Shown one piece after another: positions 1-8,487 of a DNA stretch of 64,000 bases (positions are counted from its first letter, which is position 1; every line of letters begins with the position of its first letter). The notes beneath the pieces were generated by a model, which saw nothing but the letters and a program-made list of their open reading frames with translations, had not been told where the DNA came from and ran no database searches. The stretch is from Laspinema sp963821735 (GTDB lineage Bacteria; Cyanobacteriota; Cyanobacteriia; Cyanobacteriales; Laspinemataceae), in the NCBI GenBank assembly GCA_963821735.1, contig CAWGFK010000034.1, forward strand, positions 1 through 64,000, in the 5' to 3' direction. The translations under genes and the position numbers were made by a program.

Positions 1-5
1 CGTAC

Positions 6-1177
6 TATAGCGCGTCTAAATCAGTTTGACACGAGGGACCAGGTAGGATAAAATAAAAGTTTATGTACAAAGAGGGGGCAAATCATGGAAATTAGTGCTC
101 AATTAGACAGTATATCTACGGATTTAATTGATTTAACCGAGTTCATTGACAGTACCAATAATATTAAAGAGTGGAAAAAAGGTCAAGCAGTTATATTGAG
201 CCTACAAGGTTGGTCTTATGCAGAAATTAGCCTCATACTAAAGATGTCCTATAGGTCGATTGCTCGGGCCAAAAAAGAATACAAGCAACAAGGAGTTTTG
301 GGATTAAAACTTAAATATAAAGGCTCCAAAAGTTATTTAACTGAAGTTCAAAAGAATGAGGTAAAAATTTGGCTACTTGAAAAACCGGAAAGACGAAACA
401 TTTCTGAACTTGAAAGACATCTTATGGAAACCTATGATGTAGTCTTTAAGTCACCACAAAGTTACTATGATATCTTGAGGGATAGTCAATTAACTTGGCA
501 AAAAGCGAATAAACAGAATACTAGAAAAAACCCCGAAGCCATAAAAAAAAGAACCCAAGAGATTGTAGAAATATTAGAAGAATTCAAGCCGGAGATAGAA
601 GCTGGAACCCTTGTGGTGTATGCTTTAGACGAATGTCATGTCCAGGGTGATGATGTTTGTAGTTATCTATGGGGCGACTCAAAAGATAGAGAAGTTATAG
701 CTATAAATAACGAACGAGATCGTCAAACTTACTATGGAGCTTTAAATTTACTGACTAATCAGTTTATTGCTAGTCCTTATGGAGCGGGTAATGGGGTAAA
801 TACCGTGAAATTCTTGGAAGAAATTAAAGCGGTTCATACTCAAGAAGATTCTGAGCAAAAAATCCTGTTAATTTGGGACGGTGCCAGCTATCATAGAGGA
901 GAAGAAATGAAAAAGTTCTTAACCTTGCAAAATCAGGAAAAAGAGCGACAAGATTGGTCAGTTATTTGCGAACGTTTTCCGACTTATGCCCCGGAAGAAA
1001 ATCCCGTTGAGGGAATTTGGCTGCAGGTTAAAAACTTTATTAGGCGCTTCCATTACCGATGCAAAAGTTTTGCTTCAGTAAAACGATTGGTAGAGATTTT
1101 CTTCAAATATCAACTTTTTAATCGCCCTAATTTGAAAAAGTACGATGCTTTTGCCAAACTGATTTAGACTCGCTATA
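6..1177 (+). mobile_element. IS630-family insertion sequence, complete
   Basis: Terminal inverted repeats of about 25 bp lie at 6-30 and 1153-1177 (reverse complement). They differ at two positions and share the core GTCTAAATCAGTTTG. A TA dinucleotide is present at both ends (6-7 and 1176-1177), as expected for IS630/Tc1-mariner target duplication. The element carries one transposase gene whose stop codon lies inside the right repeat. It sits within a methyltransferase gene: joining bases 1-7 directly to 1178 restores an open frame that reads YYLQNFHHQTDGYLS, matching the downstream protein. It looks intact and possibly recent. Confidence 0.93.
85..1167 (+). CDS. IS630-family transposase
   Basis: This 360-residue DDE transposase would catalyse cut-and-paste movement of the surrounding element. 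An N-terminal helix-turn-helix region (about residues 30-75, around GWSYAEISLILKMSYRSI) would bind the terminal repeats. Catalytic acidic residues are visible in YALDECHVQ (about 180-190), LLIWDGASYH (about 263-272) and PEENPVEGIWLQVKN (about 306-320), the D-D-E pattern of IS630. The ATG follows a purine-rich AGAGGGGG stretch. Length is normal for the family, and no frameshift is seen, unlike the second IS630 copy at 4.8-6.2 kb. Confidence 0.95.
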   Translation: MEISAQLDSISTDLIDLTEFIDSTNNIKEWKKGQAVILSLQGWSYAEISLILKMSYRSIARAKKEYKQQGVLGLKLKYKGSKSYLTEVQKNEVKIWLLEKPERRNISELERHLMETYDVVFKSPQSYYDILRDSQLTWQKANKQNTRKNPEAIKKRTQEIVEILEEFKPEIEAGTLVVYALDECHVQGDDVCSYLWGDSKDREVIAINNERDRQTYYGALNLLTNQFIASPYGAGNGVNTVKFLEEIKAVHTQEDSEQKILLIWDGASYHRGEEMKKFLTLQNQEKERQDWSVICERFPTYAPEENPVEGIWLQVKNFIRRFHYRCKSFASVKRLVEIFFKYQLFNRPNLKKYDAFAKLI

Positions 1178-1868
1178 TCTGCAAAACTTCCATCACCAAA
1201 CTGATGGATACTTAAGTGACAATTCAGCGAACTTATATGATTTACAGGTGGAATTGTTATTTAATGGGTCTGCCGATGCCATGCGGCGAAGAATTTTAGC
1301 CCCCGTAAAGCGATCGCTCAATACTTGGCCTGCCATTCCTCAAAATCAACTCCGCATTTTAGATGTGGCCTGTGGCACCGGGCGCACCCTGAAATTCCTC
1401 CGAGGAATGCTCCCAAAAGCGGCGCTTTTTGGCATCGATTTATCCCCCGCTTATTTGCGAAAAGCGAATGAAATCCTGTCTCAAATTCCGGGAGAATTAC
1501 CCCAACTCTCCCAGGCGAACGCAGAGGAATTGCCCTATCGGGATAATTATTTTCATGCTGTAACTAGCGTTTTTCTATTCCATGAACTTCCAGCAAACAC
1601 TAGGCAAACGGTGATTAATGAATGTTTTCGGGTTCTGCAACCGGGGGGAAGTTTAACCCTTTGTGATTCGATTCAAGTGATTGATTCTCCTGAATTGAAA
1701 GAGGTGATGGAGAACTTTCCTCAGATGTTTCATGAACCTTACTACCGGCATTATATTCAAGATGATTTAGTCGAGCGGTTAGAAACAGCCGGGTTCAAGG
1801 ATGTTGAAATTGAAACCCATTTCATGAGTAAATATTGGACGGCCCGTAAGCCTCACTTGAGTGAATAG
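1178..1868 (+). pseudogene. class I SAM-dependent methyltransferase, 5' end separated by IS630
   Basis: The 3' part of a Rossmann-fold methyltransferase. Motif I is seen as ILDVACGTGRTLKFL, followed by an acidic GIDLSPAYL strand end and the motif around FRVLQPGGSLTLCDS. A GTG at 1248 could start a 206-residue product, but the frame is open upstream to the IS edge at 1178 (reads NSANLYDLQVELLFNG), so the gene originally began outside the window. Bases 1-7 are its other side. The catalytic core is complete but the N-terminal lid is lost. The substrate cannot be told. The truncated product may be inactive. Confidence 0.85.
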
Positions 1869-2133
1869 GTCGGGCGACTTGAAAGAGGCGATCGCCTCCG
1901 TCACAGCAGGCGATCGCCCCTGTCCAATCAGCCGAAATCCTATTGAAGCCTTGAAAATAGAGAAGACAACGGTTTGAACCCTTCTATGGTCCAGAGTAAG
2001 CGACTCAACAGCCCGGACTCGAATGCTCAATCCCACAGCAATATATCAGTCCTGGGAGAGTAGACAGAAACGGCATGGATACGCTATACAAGGTCTAAGA
2101 AAAACCCAACGATGCACCAGTAGGAACCTGATA

Positions 2134-2610
2134 ATGACAACCGACTTAGAAACCCAATGCACTCCCACCCCTTCCACGGAAGAGTTATTAGAGGAGTCTT
2201 CAGAGACTAACCTCGTAGAGGAACTTGAAACCGTCATTGGCAGTTTGGCTCAGGACCAAAAGGTGATGTTCGCGCTCAACGAATCGGGTCATCTTTGGAA
2301 ATTCAAATACGGTACCGTTGAGGTGTTCGTGCAACTGTCAGGAACCAGTGATGAGGATACCTTAACCGTTTGGTCCTTCGTCCTCCAACTCCCCGCCAAG
2401 AACGAACCCGAGTTAATGCGGAAGTTATTGGAAATGAACTGGTTGACCACTTATGAAGCCCACTTTGGCATTGTAGACGAACGAGTCACGGTCCTCTGTA
2501 GCCGTACCGTTATGGACCTCAATCCCAGCGAAATTTCACGATGCGTCACCATCGTAGCGGCGATCGCGGATGAAAATGATGAAAAACTGCTGGCGGAGTA
2601 TGGACAATAG
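2134..2610 (+). CDS. YbjN domain-containing protein
   Basis: A 158-residue protein of the YbjN family (fold like type III secretion chaperones), common in cyanobacteria with no firmly known role. An acidic, disordered N-terminus (about residues 1-35) is followed by the domain, with the typical VWSFVLQLPAKNEPELMRKL and FGIVDERVTVLC strands and helices. The frame is open further upstream to 2023. The ATG at 2134 is preferred because TAGGAACC lies just upstream and because homologous domains do not need the extra basic segment. It lies alone, downstream of the broken methyltransferase. The family assignment is fairly secure; the function is unknown. Confidence 0.75.
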   Translation: MTTDLETQCTPTPSTEELLEESSETNLVEELETVIGSLAQDQKVMFALNESGHLWKFKYGTVEVFVQLSGTSDEDTLTVWSFVLQLPAKNEPELMRKLLEMNWLTTYEAHFGIVDERVTVLCSRTVMDLNPSEISRCVTIVAAIADENDEKLLAEYGQ

Positions 2611-2627
2611 GTGAAGCAGGACATAGG

Positions 2628-2726
2628 GTCATTTGTCATTTGTCCTTGGTCCTTGGTCCTTAGTCCTTGGTCCTTAGTATTCAACAATCCAAATGACAAA
2701 TGACAAATGACCAAGGACTAATGACC
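2628..2726. repeat. heptanucleotide repeats forming an inverted pair
   Basis: Five near-perfect copies of TCCTTGG/TCCTTAG run from about 2642 to 2678 after GTCATTTGTCATTTG. A reverse-complement block of AAATGAC units and CCAAGGAC follows at about 2693-2718. The two halves could pair into a long stem just after the YbjN gene. Short tandem repeats of 7 bp are a known feature of filamentous cyanobacterial genomes. It may act as a transcription end, but there is no U-tract. Confidence 0.8.
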
Positions 2727-2740
2727 CTCGATTGTATGAA

Positions 2741-3074
2741 TTACCAAATCGTCTGAATCGTCGTTAATGCCTGAATTTTTCGGTCACGGGTGACTAAGGG
2801 AAGATTTAAAGATAAAGCAGTCGCCGCAATAATCCGGTCTGGCATATCTGGCACAGTTGCCCTGTCAATTTGTCGAACAGTTGCGGCAATATTCCGATCC
2901 AAGGGTGCTAATAAAATGCCCATATTCGGATTATCCGCTGCATTTAAAACTCGGGTCAGCACCTCATTTACTAAACGCCCTCGTTCAATCAAATAAGAAA
3001 TTTCTACAATAGAAATAGCAGAAAAATAGATGATATCTCCCTCAGTCGCTGCTTGTTCTAAAGCATTTAATGCG
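2741..3074 (-). pseudogene. PIN-domain (VapC-like) toxin, 5' end lost to ISKra4-type element
   Basis: The C-terminal three quarters of a PIN-domain ribonuclease. The frame is open from the IS edge at 3074 and reads ALNALEQAATEGDIIYFSAI, then SIVEISYLIERGRL. The PIN acidic residues are visible in VPDMPDRIIAATAL, and the last strand in LPLVTRDRKIQAL. The first strand with the leading aspartate (usually LLDTH) is missing, so the product would lack one active-site residue. An ATG at 2992 gives only 83 residues. No antitoxin gene is recognisable next to it. It is truncated by the element at 3075-4643. Confidence 0.8.
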
Positions 3075-4643
3075 GGAGCATCTCAATTTGGCAAAAATAT
3101 TATCTTTCTAGAGTCGGATGATGGGAGGACCCTTCGCCTGGGTTGCTGAGAAAAAAGTTTATCAAAGCTTGGAGTAAACTTTAGGCAGAATAAAACGACC
3201 TAACTTCCCATACGGGAATCAGATAAATGGGATAAAATATTGAGTTATAAACTCTAAAAAAATAAAAACTAACCGTCAGTCTTTGTCACCTTATGCAGCT
3301 AGGCTCCCATTAAGATAAGCACAGCGTAATCCTAAAATTTTATGGAGATTTTCGGAATTCCATTGTGCTCCAGCTAATTTTAATCGTTTGTCAATTTGCT
3401 TAACTGCTGACTCTACAGCTCCCGAGCCAATGGAACAAATTTGTTCTTTTTGAGCTTGCTCATAATTAATAATTCGGGATTCATGTTTAGTTAAATACGC
3501 TCTGAATTTAGAGGCTTGGTGACTTTTATACTTGAACACTTCGGCTTTAGCCTCTATAACTTGGCCCTTCCAGAGTAAAGTTTCGATTTTTTTCAGGTTC
3601 TTCTTTGACCCCCTAACTTTATAAAGATTTTCTTTAAGATGAAACCAATCTAAAATTTCCTGACGTTGTTCGGGGCTGCCTATTTCTTTAAAAAGATTCC
3701 AAATTCCGTCATGCCCATCTCCTAAACAGATGAGTGGATTAGTCGTTTTTTGACTATTAATCCAATCCGTTAAAGTTTGAGGGTCTTGAAAGGTCGCCCC
3801 ATAGTAAATTCCTTGCATTCTTCCTACTTTATAATCTTTCCAGACACAAGGAGCGCCTTGAAAGGGAGTACGCAGTCTAACTTTACCTCCATCAATGCTG
3901 ACTTCACTTACGGCTTGTTTAGCTGAAGGCCAATCAAATTCTGACTTATTAACTTGACGTTGTAATGTACTATGAGAAACTTGGACCCCCGTCAAGACTT
4001 CTATGTCCTTTTCTCCCATTCCATAAGAAGCTTTAGCACTCACTAACAAACTACATTTTAATAAAAGTGGGCTGAGGCGAGCATAGGAGGTTATTCCCAT
4101 AATATGGGCTTGTTTGTTAGTTAAAGTTAGGTTTCCTACACAAGTTTTAAGTTTCCGGTTTTTTCCGTGAGTTGTTCCGGTCACTTGAGAGATAAAAAAA
4201 AACAAAAGTTTTGGCCCTATATAGTCCAAGATATGTTGCCGCTTCATGCTTTCTAACATTTCCATGTCTTTAAGCTTAACTGAGTCCATCTGGCTGTACA
4301 AAATTTCACCTATTTCTTGGATACAGGCGTCAAGGCGTTCTAACTGTTCAGGATTCAAGTTCATCAGCTTTAATTAAATTCAAATAAATAAAATTTTATC
4401 ACATCAAATCACCCTCCTCAGCTATTGACTATTTAAATTCAATGCTTCTAGCTCATTCATCGGCTGCAACGCCGCACCCAGTCGAGTTTCATAATTTCCC
4501 TCAGAGCATCCAATGAACGACGGTGAGCAGCTTAGTACCGTTTTTCTCTTCTTTAGTTTAATATTGGCAATCTGCACTAATTTGAACAGTTACAGGCTTT
4601 TCCTGCCCCCTAAAAGTATCAAGTGCCAAATTGAGATGCTCCC
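3075..4643 (-). mobile_element. ISKra4-family insertion sequence
   Basis: A perfect 20-bp terminal inverted repeat (GGGAGCATCTCAATTTGGCA) lies at 3075-3094, with its reverse complement at 4624-4643, giving a 1,569-bp element. One transposase is encoded on the minus strand. The 260 bases between the transposase start and the right end hold no clear gene. I see no convincing target duplication. The left flank is the truncated PIN gene and the right flank is a fragment of another transposase, so rearrangement probably followed insertion. Confidence 0.88.
3291..4364 (-). CDS. ISKra4-family transposase
   Basis: A 357-residue transposase in the ISKra4/IS256-like DDE group. Motifs seen are VSIDGGKVRLRTP (first Asp, about residue 155), LICLGDGHDGIWN (second Asp, about 216) and the C-terminal CSIGSGAVESAVKQIDKRLK, where the Glu and the IGSGAVES block are typical of ISKra4. 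The N-terminal third (helical, with HILDYIGPK) is likely DNA-binding. Many ISKra4 proteins are longer, so this is a compact member. The ATG at 4364 follows a TTTAATTAAAGCTG leader without a strong ribosome site. Confidence 0.9.
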   Translation of the reverse strand: MNLNPEQLERLDACIQEIGEILYSQMDSVKLKDMEMLESMKRQHILDYIGPKLLFFFISQVTGTTHGKNRKLKTCVGNLTLTNKQAHIMGITSYARLSPLLLKCSLLVSAKASYGMGEKDIEVLTGVQVSHSTLQRQVNKSEFDWPSAKQAVSEVSIDGGKVRLRTPFQGAPCVWKDYKVGRMQGIYYGATFQDPQTLTDWINSQKTTNPLICLGDGHDGIWNLFKEIGSPEQRQEILDWFHLKENLYKVRGSKKNLKKIETLLWKGQVIEAKAEVFKYKSHQASKFRAYLTKHESRIINYEQAQKEQICSIGSGAVESAVKQIDKRLKLAGAQWNSENLHKILGLRCAYLNGSLAA

Positions 4644-4797
4644 CATTAGACTCTTTTTGGACAAAAGTTAAGCACAAATTTCCGGACTGTAAAACTCTTT
4701 TAATCAAACAAGATAACGGCCGAGAATCATTCCCGGCGAACTCAATTTATGAAGCGAGTTGTAGATTTTGTCCAGCGCCATAAAATCAACGTGCGTC
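4644..4797 (+). pseudogene. ISAzo13-family transposase fragment
   Basis: A 150-bp remnant trapped between two IS elements. One frame reads FWTKVKHKFPDCKTLLIKQDNG and, after a two-base loss near 4720, another reads ENHSRRTQFMKRVVDFVQ then RHKINVRLA. Together they match the conserved DNGPENHSRRTQFMKR region of ISAzo13 transposases. Neither end of the gene is present: the left edge is the ISKra4 terminus and the right edge is the TA of the second IS630 element. It is not functional. Confidence 0.75.
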
Positions 4798-6182
4798 TAG
4801 TGCAAACGTGTAAAAATAAGTAGCCAGTCTAGTTAGGCTCCTTGAACCCTTGAAATTTCCATAAAAATGGTTTGGCGCTCGTTCGGTTGAAGTAATCGAT
4901 AAACTTAAGGATTTGTTCAGATAGGTCATAGATCGACGTGAATTCACCTCGTTTTAAAAGGCGACGGGTCAAGATACTGAACCAACATTCAATCTGGTTT
5001 AACCAGGAGGTGTGTTTGGGCAAATACACAAAACGAATGGGATGGGTTGGGTCGCTTAAAAAAGCTGTGCGAGTTTTCATCGATTTCAGAATTCCTTTTT
5101 TCCCTTTAACACCCAAGTCGATATCTATCTGACAACGAGAGGCTACTAACTTAACTAGAGATTCACTCATATGAGTATTCAGTTGGTCAACAATAAAAAT
5201 CCACCCGGCTTCGGGATCCGTATCAATGGTCTTAGTGATATGGTTGGCAAAATCTATTTCAGTACGAGTCGGACCAATAGAGGGTTCTATAACTTGTCCC
5301 TTATAGATATCCCAATTGGCTATTAAACTTAGAGTTCCATGTCGGATGTACTCGAACTCTATCCGTTTTACTTCTCCAGGAATCATCGATTTAGTCGGGT
5401 AAGCTCTTTCTAATGCTTGAATTCCCGTCATTTCATCGGTACTAATCAAATGCACACCGTTTTCGGCTAATTCCGATGCTTCCTGGTGTAGTTTACAAAT
5501 ATTCCTTACCTGTTCTTGAAATACTCCTCTATCTTTAGGGGCTGTATTTAGCCAGTATTGAGAGCGGTGCGGTTGAAGATCAGCCTCATTTTAAAAAACG
5601 ACCCACACTATAGCGGGAAATTTCTTTGACTATTCCTCTTTTAACGACTTCTTCTGCCAATTCTTGGTGAGTCCATTCATTGATTGGTCGCTGACTTTGT
5701 GAGGGATGTTCACAGGCCACTGCCACAATTTGGACAATATTATCTACCGTAAATGTGGCGGGCTTACCGGAACGAGGTTGATCACTTAAAATATCTACAA
5801 TCAGTTGAATTAATTTTTTATCGCTAGTTGCGGAGGTTTCGGCTTCCGCTAGAGTAGCTGCAGCATCCGCCCATCGTGCGCGCCACATCCGCACTTGATT
5901 CCGGTTCATTTCCAACCGATTGGAGATTTCGGTATTATTGATTCCATCAGCAGCCAACAAGACTAACTTGGCTCTTTCTACTAACCGATGGGGATTAGTT
6001 GCCTTGCGCGATATTTGTTCTAATAACTGATGCTGCCTGTCCGATACTGTACAGACTTTAGCTTTTGGAGTAGGCATGATTGATTACGTCGAGATAGAAG
6101 CTTGAGGCGAGGGTCCTGATAGGGGTCCCTCTGCCTCTTCGTCTCATTATAGCTGATTATCTTCTTTTGCACATCTGCACTA
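4798..6182 (-). mobile_element. second IS630-family insertion sequence
   Basis: Imperfect terminal repeats (13 of 16 match) lie just inside TA dinucleotides at 4798-4799 and 6181-6182: GTGCAAACGTGTAAAA on the left and, reversed, GTGCAGATGTGCAAAA on the right. It encodes a transposase on the minus strand in two frames. The two flanks belong to different transposase remnants (ISAzo13-type on the left, IS4-type on the right). The element therefore marks a recombination junction rather than a clean insertion into one gene. Confidence 0.82.
4829..6077 (-). CDS. IS630-family transposase in two overlapping frames
   Basis: The N-terminal frame (5586-6077, 163 residues) carries the helix-turn-helix part, with RLEMNRNQVRMWRARWADAA. 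The C-terminal frame (4829 to about 5590) continues with EADLQPHRSQYWLNTAPKDRG and carries the DDE catalytic domain: STDEMTGIQALER, WIFIVDQLNTHMSES and HTSWLNQIECWFSILTRR. The join needs a +1 shift at TTTTTTAAAATGAG near 5585-5598, where the first frame stops. Programmed frameshifting is known in some IS630 members, and the T-run/A-run makes that plausible. A simple mutation or sequencing error would look the same. A 208-residue frame starting at 5455 is only the C-terminal part. Confidence 0.82.
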
Positions 6183-6770
6183 GCCGGTTCAGGCTGGCGG
6201 CAACTGAAGACATTCCCTCTCAAGCGTGGCGAGGCTTTGTGCTTGCACAACGTTAAACTCCACAAAATAGAGTGTTACGGACCCGTGAATGTGGCCATCG
6301 GCTACAACAACATAAACGGTGAGTTTTGGGCCATCGTCAGCGATGAACCCACCAAATTACAAACCTTTCAAGAATATGGATTACGCTTCGATATTGAGGA
6401 AGCCTTTCGCGGGTGACCAGTCTAATGGCTGGAATCTTCAGAAATCTGAGGTTCGCTCTGTCTGTGCCCTGTCTCGCCTATTTTTTATCTTAGCGGTAGC
6501 AACTCTCTATGTAACTGCCCAGGGTACTCAGGTTGTAGCCGATGGGTTGCGTCGCCGAGTTGACCCTCACTGGTTTCGGGGCAATAGCTATTTCAGAATG
6601 GGTTGGGACTGGATTAAAACCGCCTTAGAACAAGGTTGGCAGCTCATTCACTCCGTGTGCTTCACTCGCTCTGGTGACCCAGAACCGGCTATGGCTTCTC
6701 GAAAACAACATGACAAGCGTATCTACCGTATTGAGTTCAAAATACATACTTACAGGTATCAGCCTGACTA
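6183..6770 (+). pseudogene. IS4-type (DDE_Tnp_1) transposase, 3' remnant with frameshift
   Basis: Starting directly at the IS630 edge, one frame reads LKTFPLKRGEALCLHNVKLH and ends QTFQEYGLRFDIEEAFRG. A one-base slip near 6415 leads into GDQSNGWNLQKSEVRSVCAL, then LYVTAQGTQVVADGLRRRVD and HWFRGNSYFRMGWDWIKTAL. The EEAFRGDQSNGW block is the conserved catalytic-Glu region of these transposases. The 5' half is missing and no terminal repeat was found downstream. It is not functional. Confidence 0.78.
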
Positions 6771-6842
6771 AGTTTTGTCAGTCAACCAGGCTCAACCCTG
6801 ACCCATTCAAATCAGTGTTGGACTTGACAGTTATCGAAAGCG

Positions 6843-6875
6843 GCGATCGGCTATGGCATAGCTGCGTTTACCGTA
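6843..6875. repeat. dispersed HIP1-linked repeat, copy 1
   Basis: This copy reads GCGATCGG then CTATGGCATAGCTGCGTTTA. It belongs to a family of about 33 bp with consensus GCGATCGCCTAYGGCATAGC followed by TNCGCTTACCGC. It is preceded by GTTGGACTTGACAGTTATCG, which also precedes, in altered form, the copies near 7743 and 10443. Related copies lie at 39027, 48401, 58301 and 58669, and a partial one at 11839-11868. Confidence 0.65.
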
Positions 6876-7039
6876 CCGGAGCGAGTTGCAAGCTAATGGA
6901 ATGGCAGGTTTTAGGACTTTGAGTCAGGCAGCCCCCATCGACACGAGAAAATTGGTATTTTTGGAAACAGTTGGTCTGTGGTAACACAGGATATAATATT
7001 TACCGAAATTGAGAAGAAATTAGAATAATTTTTAAAATT

Positions 7040-7636
7040 ATGACATCCATCAATTGCTCAAATTCTAATATAAAAATACCACCTGTAATTTACTGGGACA
7101 AGCTGGCGGAGATTGAAGAATTACAAGGATTTTTTCAAGAAGATTTTTCATTTTTCAAGGACTTTATCAGCGAACATATTGAAGAACTAGAAAAATTTTC
7201 TGATAAAACCTTAGATAAATTTAGCAAAATGCGGGCATTAGAAGTGACGAATGGATGCCTCCAATGGGGGTTCCGTCGCAAAGATGAAAAATCCTTGCCA
7301 ATAGAGCAGACCCGCGAATGTATGAATCTAGTCATGGGTTTTATAAAACGAGCCGAATTATATTTTCCGAGTGAAGGTCACATTGAATTTGATGAAGAAG
7401 AAAGCGCCTTTGTTCAAGCTGGAAGGACGCTTTACCAGAATGCGTTTAAAAACAATGTGGAAGGTTCAAAGCGGGAATATCACGCCGCCTCAACAGCCCA
7501 ATTTATTGTTTTTGGACATGAACGGATGCAACGAGCTATGGCGTTAGTCAAACAAGATTATGAGACTCTCTTTTCACCTTATTATATTGAACGGGGACAA
7601 AAATATATTGCTCGCTACTTAAGCGGGTTTGAATAG
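7040..7636 (+). CDS. hypothetical protein, AT-rich orphan
   Basis: A 198-residue protein I do not recognise. It is soluble, acidic in its first half (EELQGFFQEDFSFFKDFISE) and predicted mostly helical. There is no signal peptide or membrane segment. A C-terminal part reads STAQFIVFGHERMQRAMALV. Base composition is clearly more AT-rich than the neighbours. The gene is flanked by same-orientation copies of the dispersed repeat at 6843 and 7743, which suggests it arrived as a unit. The ATG is followed by a long uninterrupted frame, though the upstream region has no strong ribosome site. Confidence 0.7.
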   Translation: MTSINCSNSNIKIPPVIYWDKLAEIEELQGFFQEDFSFFKDFISEHIEELEKFSDKTLDKFSKMRALEVTNGCLQWGFRRKDEKSLPIEQTRECMNLVMGFIKRAELYFPSEGHIEFDEEESAFVQAGRTLYQNAFKNNVEGSKREYHAASTAQFIVFGHERMQRAMALVKQDYETLFSPYYIERGQKYIARYLSGFE

Positions 7637-7742
7637 ATATCGCCGTCCGGTAAAACTTGACCAGCCTTAACCTAGCTTGAAACGAACCCCGGCAACAGCA
7701 CCGGCGGGATAGATAACTGTCAGAACCAGCAGTTATCAAGAG

Positions 7743-7803
7743 CGGCGATTGCCTCCGGCATAGCTAAGTGCATTCCGTGCAGACTCCGCCAACGCTTACC
7801 GCA
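7743..7803. repeat. dispersed HIP1-linked repeat, long copy 2
   Basis: GCGATTGCCTCCGGCATAGC is followed by an extra insert and then CTCCGCCAACGCTTACCGC. The same long form (CATAGCTAAGTGCANNNNGC then CTCCGCCAACGC) recurs at 58669-58731. Confidence 0.65.
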
Positions 7804-7864
7804 TCAAAGTGGGAATCCGTTTCCCCCTAAAGTGTCGGGTTTGGAGGAGAGGCGATCTCATCAA

Positions 7865-7921
7865 AGTGGGAGAAGCCGCAACTTCTCCCACTGTGGGATT
7901 ACCTTGATTCGAGGTAATCCC
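7865..7921. terminator. tandem hairpins between convergent genes
   Basis: Two perfect hairpins stand side by side. AGTGGGAGAAG (7865-7875) pairs with 7882-7892, and GGGATTACCT (7895-7904) pairs with 7912-7921. They lie between the plus-strand gene ending at 7636 and the minus-strand gene ending at 7936, closer to the latter, so they could end its transcription. There is no clear U-tract on either strand. Confidence 0.5.
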
Positions 7922-7935
7922 GAACGTAATTTTCG

Positions 7936-8475
7936 TTAACTGACCTTTTCAGTACCCCGCAAAAGGTCAAACCTTTTGTAAGGATTGCTATCAACCTTAC
8001 TTACAACTACATCATCTGGAATGTCACTCAAATTCACTCCCGCTTGCATCGCAGCCGCTTGTACTTCTACTGGGAGTGGCTCCCGCCAAGCCTGGGCATC
8101 TTCCGGTACGAGTTGATGGTGGGGATTATCAAAGGTGAGGTTTACATTCTCGATAACTGAATGAAATCGTTCGGGCAAGTATTTTTTAACGCAAAATAAA
8201 GTTGGCCGTCGATCTCCAAAGGTAGACCTTTGAATGAGAATGCCCTTGGGAGGTTCTATGCCCCGTTTGTGCAACTCGTCTGGGTCGCATAAAACGTTCT
8301 GGATAAACGCTGGGCGCTCGTTCTCTGGTAGGCAGTCTATTTCGTTGTGTATTGCCGTAAATTTAGGAGAAGTTACGAAATCAATCAACTCGTCATAGGT
8401 GGCTCGTGCCGATCCATAGATGTCTTCCGGAGTGAAGCCCAATCGTTCAAAAATATTTGCTTTATCATTCATCAC
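7936..8475 (-). CDS. hypothetical protein paralogous to the upstream RiPP-like gene
   Basis: 179 residues, second gene of a two-gene unit, 12 bp after the upstream stop, with a strong ribosome site (AAGGAGGTTGTG before ATG). Residues about 36-91 align without gaps to about 56 residues of the upstream protein. Both have S-x-x-F, a helix, and then a hydrophobic 'GI/V-x-P/L-P' turn with a basic strand (DELHKRGIEPPKGILIQRST here). This arrangement recalls nitrile-hydratase-like leader regions of some RiPP precursors. The C-terminal 90 residues differ and hold only one Cys (LFCVKK), so this copy lacks the Cys-rich tail. It could be a partner or a degenerate paralog. The function is not known. Confidence 0.7.
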   Translation of the reverse strand: MMNDKANIFERLGFTPEDIYGSARATYDELIDFVTSPKFTAIHNEIDCLPENERPAFIQNVLCDPDELHKRGIEPPKGILIQRSTFGDRRPTLFCVKKYLPERFHSVIENVNLTFDNPHHQLVPEDAQAWREPLPVEVQAAAMQAGVNLSDIPDDVVVSKVDSNPYKRFDLLRGTEKVS

Positions 8476-8487
8476 AACCTCCTTAAA

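Noticed and set aside
1779..2036. Minus-strand frame over the end of the methyltransferase
   Set aside because: It overlaps a recognisable domain on the other strand and its translation shows no motif.
3090..3290. Possible extra coding sequence at the left end of the ISKra4-type element
   Set aside because: No frame longer than a few codons; it is the non-coding terminus between the inverted repeat and the transposase stop.
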